Below are positions 14,664 to 17,588 of a DNA stretch of 17,588 nucleotides, in pieces. The stretch comes from Stephanodiscus triporus (lineage: Eukaryota; Bacillariophyta; Thalassiosirophyceae; Thalassiosirales; Thalassiosiraceae), in the NCBI GenBank assembly GCA_036939755.1, contig JALLAZ010000285.1, forward strand, positions 1-17,588, written 5' to 3'. Below the pieces are notes generated by a model, which ran no database searches, was not told the DNA's origin, and saw only the letters and a list, made by a program, of their open reading frames with translations. The position numbers and the translations under genes were made by a program. The first letter of the stretch is position 1, and each line of letters starts with the position of its first letter.

Positions 14664-15874
14664 TTGTCGCGCCTCGATCTCGACTTTGAACGTGTAAAAT
14701 ACGACGAGCAATAATACATCATCGTCCCCATCCACGGCGTGAATCAAGATAGACGGTGATCCGACGAAAACATCAGGCACTGTCGAGTTCTTAAAATATA
14801 CCGGTATGCTAGATTCACCGCACCGTGCAAACATGAATCTTCGGAGCATTCTTTGCCGTTGAGACGTCATTTCTCGCAATACCCGCGATTGCGAATATCC
14901 TCTCCCAAAAATGGTGAACATGATGCCAAAACATTGAGACTTGACAAAGAAATGACGAGGAACTTTTTCCCGCAGTCTCGATGGCACAGTTCGAATTAGT
15001 CCGGGTCGCTTAAATTGCGATGGCAAAGGAGGGATGCATCGATGAGTCCACACTTCTGAAGCTGTCGCCGAGGAGGGTGAATTTTGCCTTCAATATGAAC
15101 GTTGGGAGAGATTAATCATGACACCGCCGCGACGACGCACTGCCTTGGTATGGTGTGCGTTCATGTGGGCGTATGTATATTATCAACTCTGATACTTGGA
15201 TGTCGCCAACGAGCAAATGTTCAACAAGTTCGCAGGTGTCACTTAAGCCTTGGAGATGATCAAAGATAGCTGGGGGGTGATTTATTTTTGATGATAATGA
15301 TCTCGGTACTCACCAGAAGGCTTGCACCAATCAATAGAAGTGATGTGCATCTCTAGATTTTTGCGATGACTAGAGTTGCGATCCTAATCATTTCTCGTTT
15401 GTAATGGTATAAGGCCAACGTAGTTGTAACATTGTAATGACTGAACAGGAATGAAAATTATACGAGACACATAGCTATGAATTGTTTTTGTGAAAACTCA
15501 CGTTCCTCTATTGTATCGTGCATGAACTGAGTTTTGCTCAACATTGCAACAAAAAAGCAAATGCTGAAGAAAAATCAATGTTGAGTAAGAACTTCATGTT
15601 GCGCACACGCACAGATGACCACGATGCAATCGTTTTCAGCATCGAAAAGGATATCACACCCTCCCCTACAACACTACATATGTGACCACCAAGCCTTTTC
15701 AGAGTTCTCGTTAGAAAATTAGTGAACAAAACAGGGTTCTTAAGGGTTACAAGCAGTTGCAGCTCGAATTTCTGAAAATATGAAGTCCACTCTGTCGCCA
15801 GATAGAGCTGACTTTGCCAAGGCCTGGTTCTCTTTTTTATATTTGTACTATCCGATGCCTCTCTCCATATCTCT

Positions 15875-17308
15875 CTAGATGGGCACAAAAGGCTTATCGA
15901 AGATGTCCATGCACTTCTTAAGCGTGCCGTGGCTTACCATGGAACCGAGGGCATCCACGATGATCCGCAGCGCCATCAACGATGTGATGTCGGCGTGGTC
16001 GTACGGGGGACTGACCTCTACGATCTCCATGCCGCACAGTCCCTCCTTAGCGACCAGCCCGACCAGCTTCAGCGCCTCGCGGGGGAGGAGGCCGCCGGGC
16101 TCGGGCCAGCCCGTGCCGGGCACGAACGCCGCCTCGATGGAATCGATGTCGTAGCTCATGTACACGGCGTCGCACCCGTCCCACGCCCGCTCCAGCGCGA
16201 TCTCGGCGACCTTGTCGATGCCGAGGGTCTCGATGTCGTCCATGGTGAAGATGTTCGTCTCGCGCTCGACCATGTTAGCAACGGCGGGACGGGGGACCTG
16301 CCACCCCCCGATGCCGATCTGTACGAGATTCTTCGGGTTGACGTTGGGCAGGTTCGTAGCGTGGAAGTACGGCGTGGTGTGCATCCGCTCGTCCAGGTCT
16401 TTCTCCTGAATGTCGGCGTGACGATCGACGTGGATGATGCCGATATTCTTTGAGGTGACGGATGCCAAACCTCTGACGGTGGGAAATCCAATCGAATGAT
16501 CCCTGTGGCAGGATGTTATGAATGTGCGAATAAGGATTGAGCAACGAGGCAGACGCACAGATTCGCAACATGAAAAGGTTTCAAATGGAAATATGCCGTC
16601 TTACCCTCCCAATATGATGGGCATGGTTCCATTCGATGCAATGTGAGCCACGGCGTTGGAAATCTGATCAAAACTTTTCTCGATGTTGGCAGGTATGGTG
16701 AAGACATCGCCAATGTCGCAGAGAGTCTGGCAAGAAGGTTTGTTGTGTGAGATAGTGGAAAATGTGCATTCGGCATCAAGAATGGATTTAGTGAACGAAA
16801 AGATATGCATATATCATAGAGGGAAAACCCAACTCACCATCTGCTCGCGCAGGTCGATGCCCTTCTCGTAATTGTACGGCGTGTACAGCGCCGAGATGCG
16901 CCGGATGCCCTGGGGACCGAACCTCGTCCCCGCGCGGTAGGTGCATCCCCCGTCGAACGGCACCCCCACCACCGCGACGTCGTAATTCCCGACGAGGCGC
17001 GAGTCCTCGATGTACGGCGCCTTGAGGAAGGTGTTGATCCCCGCGAAGTGCGGCAGCTCGCCCCTCGAGAACGTGGGGATCGTCTTGTCGTCGATGGAGG
17101 ACGCGCCGGGCAGGCCGTGCACGAGGGCCTCGGCGATCTCCCGATCGAAGTTCGTCCGGGGGATCTCGGCCTCCTTCAGGGCCGCCTTCCATCCCTTGGT
17201 GTTCGTGGGGTGGAACGGATCCGGGTGATGATGCCGCTTCTGCTGTCGGAGCAACTTCTGGGATAACCCCAGAGATCGCCTGGCTTGGTTGGTGGCGGCA
17301 GAAGACAT
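15875..17308 (-). CDS. Ureohydrolase, probable guanidine hydrolase (GdmH-like); exons 16838-17308, 16605-16726, 15875-16502
   Basis: Hydrolyses a guanidino group to urea plus ammonia or an amine. Splicing by GTGAGT...CAG (16837-16727, 111 nt, phase 0) and GTAAGA...CAG (16604-16503, 102 nt, phase 2) gives 406 residues. All six expected metal ligands are present: H200 in GGDHS, D224/H226/D228 in HVDRHAD, D316/D318 in YDIDSIE. Family members usually have DAH; here it is DRH (R225), and the last acidic position is Glu (E321). Other signatures are IPTFSRGELPHFAGINTFLK in the N-terminal extension, ALYTPYNYEKGIDLREQM (140-157), DERMHTTPYFHATN (235-248), GIGGWQVPR (261-269), GTGWPEPGG (327-335) and EVSPPYD (360-366). 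Together these match the cyanobacterial nickel-dependent guanidine hydrolase group (Sll1077 type) rather than agmatinase or arginase. Residues 1-27 are Arg/Ser-rich with no acid, so a mitochondrial presequence is possible. Family certain; substrate inferred. Confidence 0.85.
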
Positions 17309-17588
17309 GATGAAGTTATTCTTCAGAGTATTATTTATTTGCAGTCCGGAGCTGTTGTGGTATCGTCATAGAGTAGTGCTCTGACTTTGGGCCTCCCACA
17401 ACAACCACAGCTCACCGTCGAAAGCTATGGTGTGGTCGAATTTGGTGAAGTGCTGTCACAAAAATCTTGACGCCTGCGGGAGACGCTGACGACATCAGGA
17501 AGACACTGGATTGGGCGCGAAAAAGGGGGGAAAATAGGGCGCCCCCGCTTTTTTGGCGCGACCACTCACTTTCTTGTGTAATCGCCGA
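17309..17588. promoter_or_regulatory. 5' flank of the ureohydrolase gene, with E2F-like sites near the right edge
   Basis: Contains GGGCGCGAAAAA (17513-17524; TTTTTCGCGCCC on the minus strand) and TTTTTTGGCGCG (17549-17560). Both fit the E2F/DP consensus TTT(C/G)(C/G)CGC, in opposite orientations and about 36 nt apart. They are about 205-250 nt from the ureohydrolase ATG and may serve a gene beyond the right edge instead. Confidence 0.4.

Larger units (their letters stand above)
14542..15874. other. Long convergent spacer (1.3 kb) with no recognisable gene
   Basis: The first 130 nt hold the alternating purine-pyrimidine run and G-rich tract listed separately. From about 14670 the sequence is ordinary AT-richer DNA. 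Open frames on the minus strand (to 15053, and 15538-15888) begin with GTG or TTG, not ATG, and match nothing; the second overlaps the end of the ureohydrolase gene. Confidence 0.5.

Noticed and set aside
14388..15053. Minus-strand frame of 221 codons
   Set aside because: Starts with GTG, overlaps the Fuseless-like 3' end antisense, and is driven by the G/A-rich tract.
15538..15888. Minus-strand frame of 116 codons downstream of the ureohydrolase
   Set aside because: Starts with TTG inside the ureohydrolase coding end and resembles no family; most likely its 3' UTR.

Overview
The window reads as nuclear DNA of a diatom, probably a centric one. The main evidence is a fucoxanthin-chlorophyll a/c light-harvesting gene with a plastid-targeting leader, together with a mitochondrial SURF1 gene, a histone H2B gene, short GT-AG introns (about 100-210 nt) and compact genes with strong TCG/GTC trinucleotide expansion. 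No species call is possible from the sequence alone.

Positions 1 to about 5,470 are a gene graveyard. I find no intact gene there. What remains are long, protein-like reading frames broken by stops and frameshifts: a gag-like zinc-knuckle fragment of an LTR retrotransposon at the left edge (+), a minus-strand relic of unknown family (534-1732), a 448-codon minus-strand frame with two in-frame TAG codons and a Cys/His-rich C terminus (1929-3272), an OTU cysteine-protease relic (+, 3506-3840), a minus-strand relic with a helix-turn-helix-like end (3796-4226) and another acidic minus-strand relic (4871-5470). Three diverged local duplications (spacings about 99, 193 and 200 nt) lie in this zone.

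Positions 5,694 to 17,308 are gene-dense and mostly GC-rich. Eight genes alternate strictly in strand (+ - + - + - + -): an Lhcf-type light-harvesting protein, SURF1 (cytochrome c oxidase assembly), a divergent intron-containing histone H2B, a four-pass membrane protein of unknown function, a single-pass type II-like membrane protein, a protein with a SAM-like module, a Fuseless-like membrane protein, and a three-exon ureohydrolase. Neighbours therefore share either a divergent promoter region or a convergent 3' end. There is no sign of an operon or a common pathway.

The most interesting gene is the last. After splicing it is 406 residues long, keeps all six expected metal ligands, and carries features that I associate with nickel-dependent guanidine hydrolase (GdmH, cyanobacterial Sll1077 type) rather than ordinary agmatinase. 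It would be a candidate for guanidine use by a eukaryotic alga. The right edge has two E2F-like sites that probably belong to a gene beyond the window.
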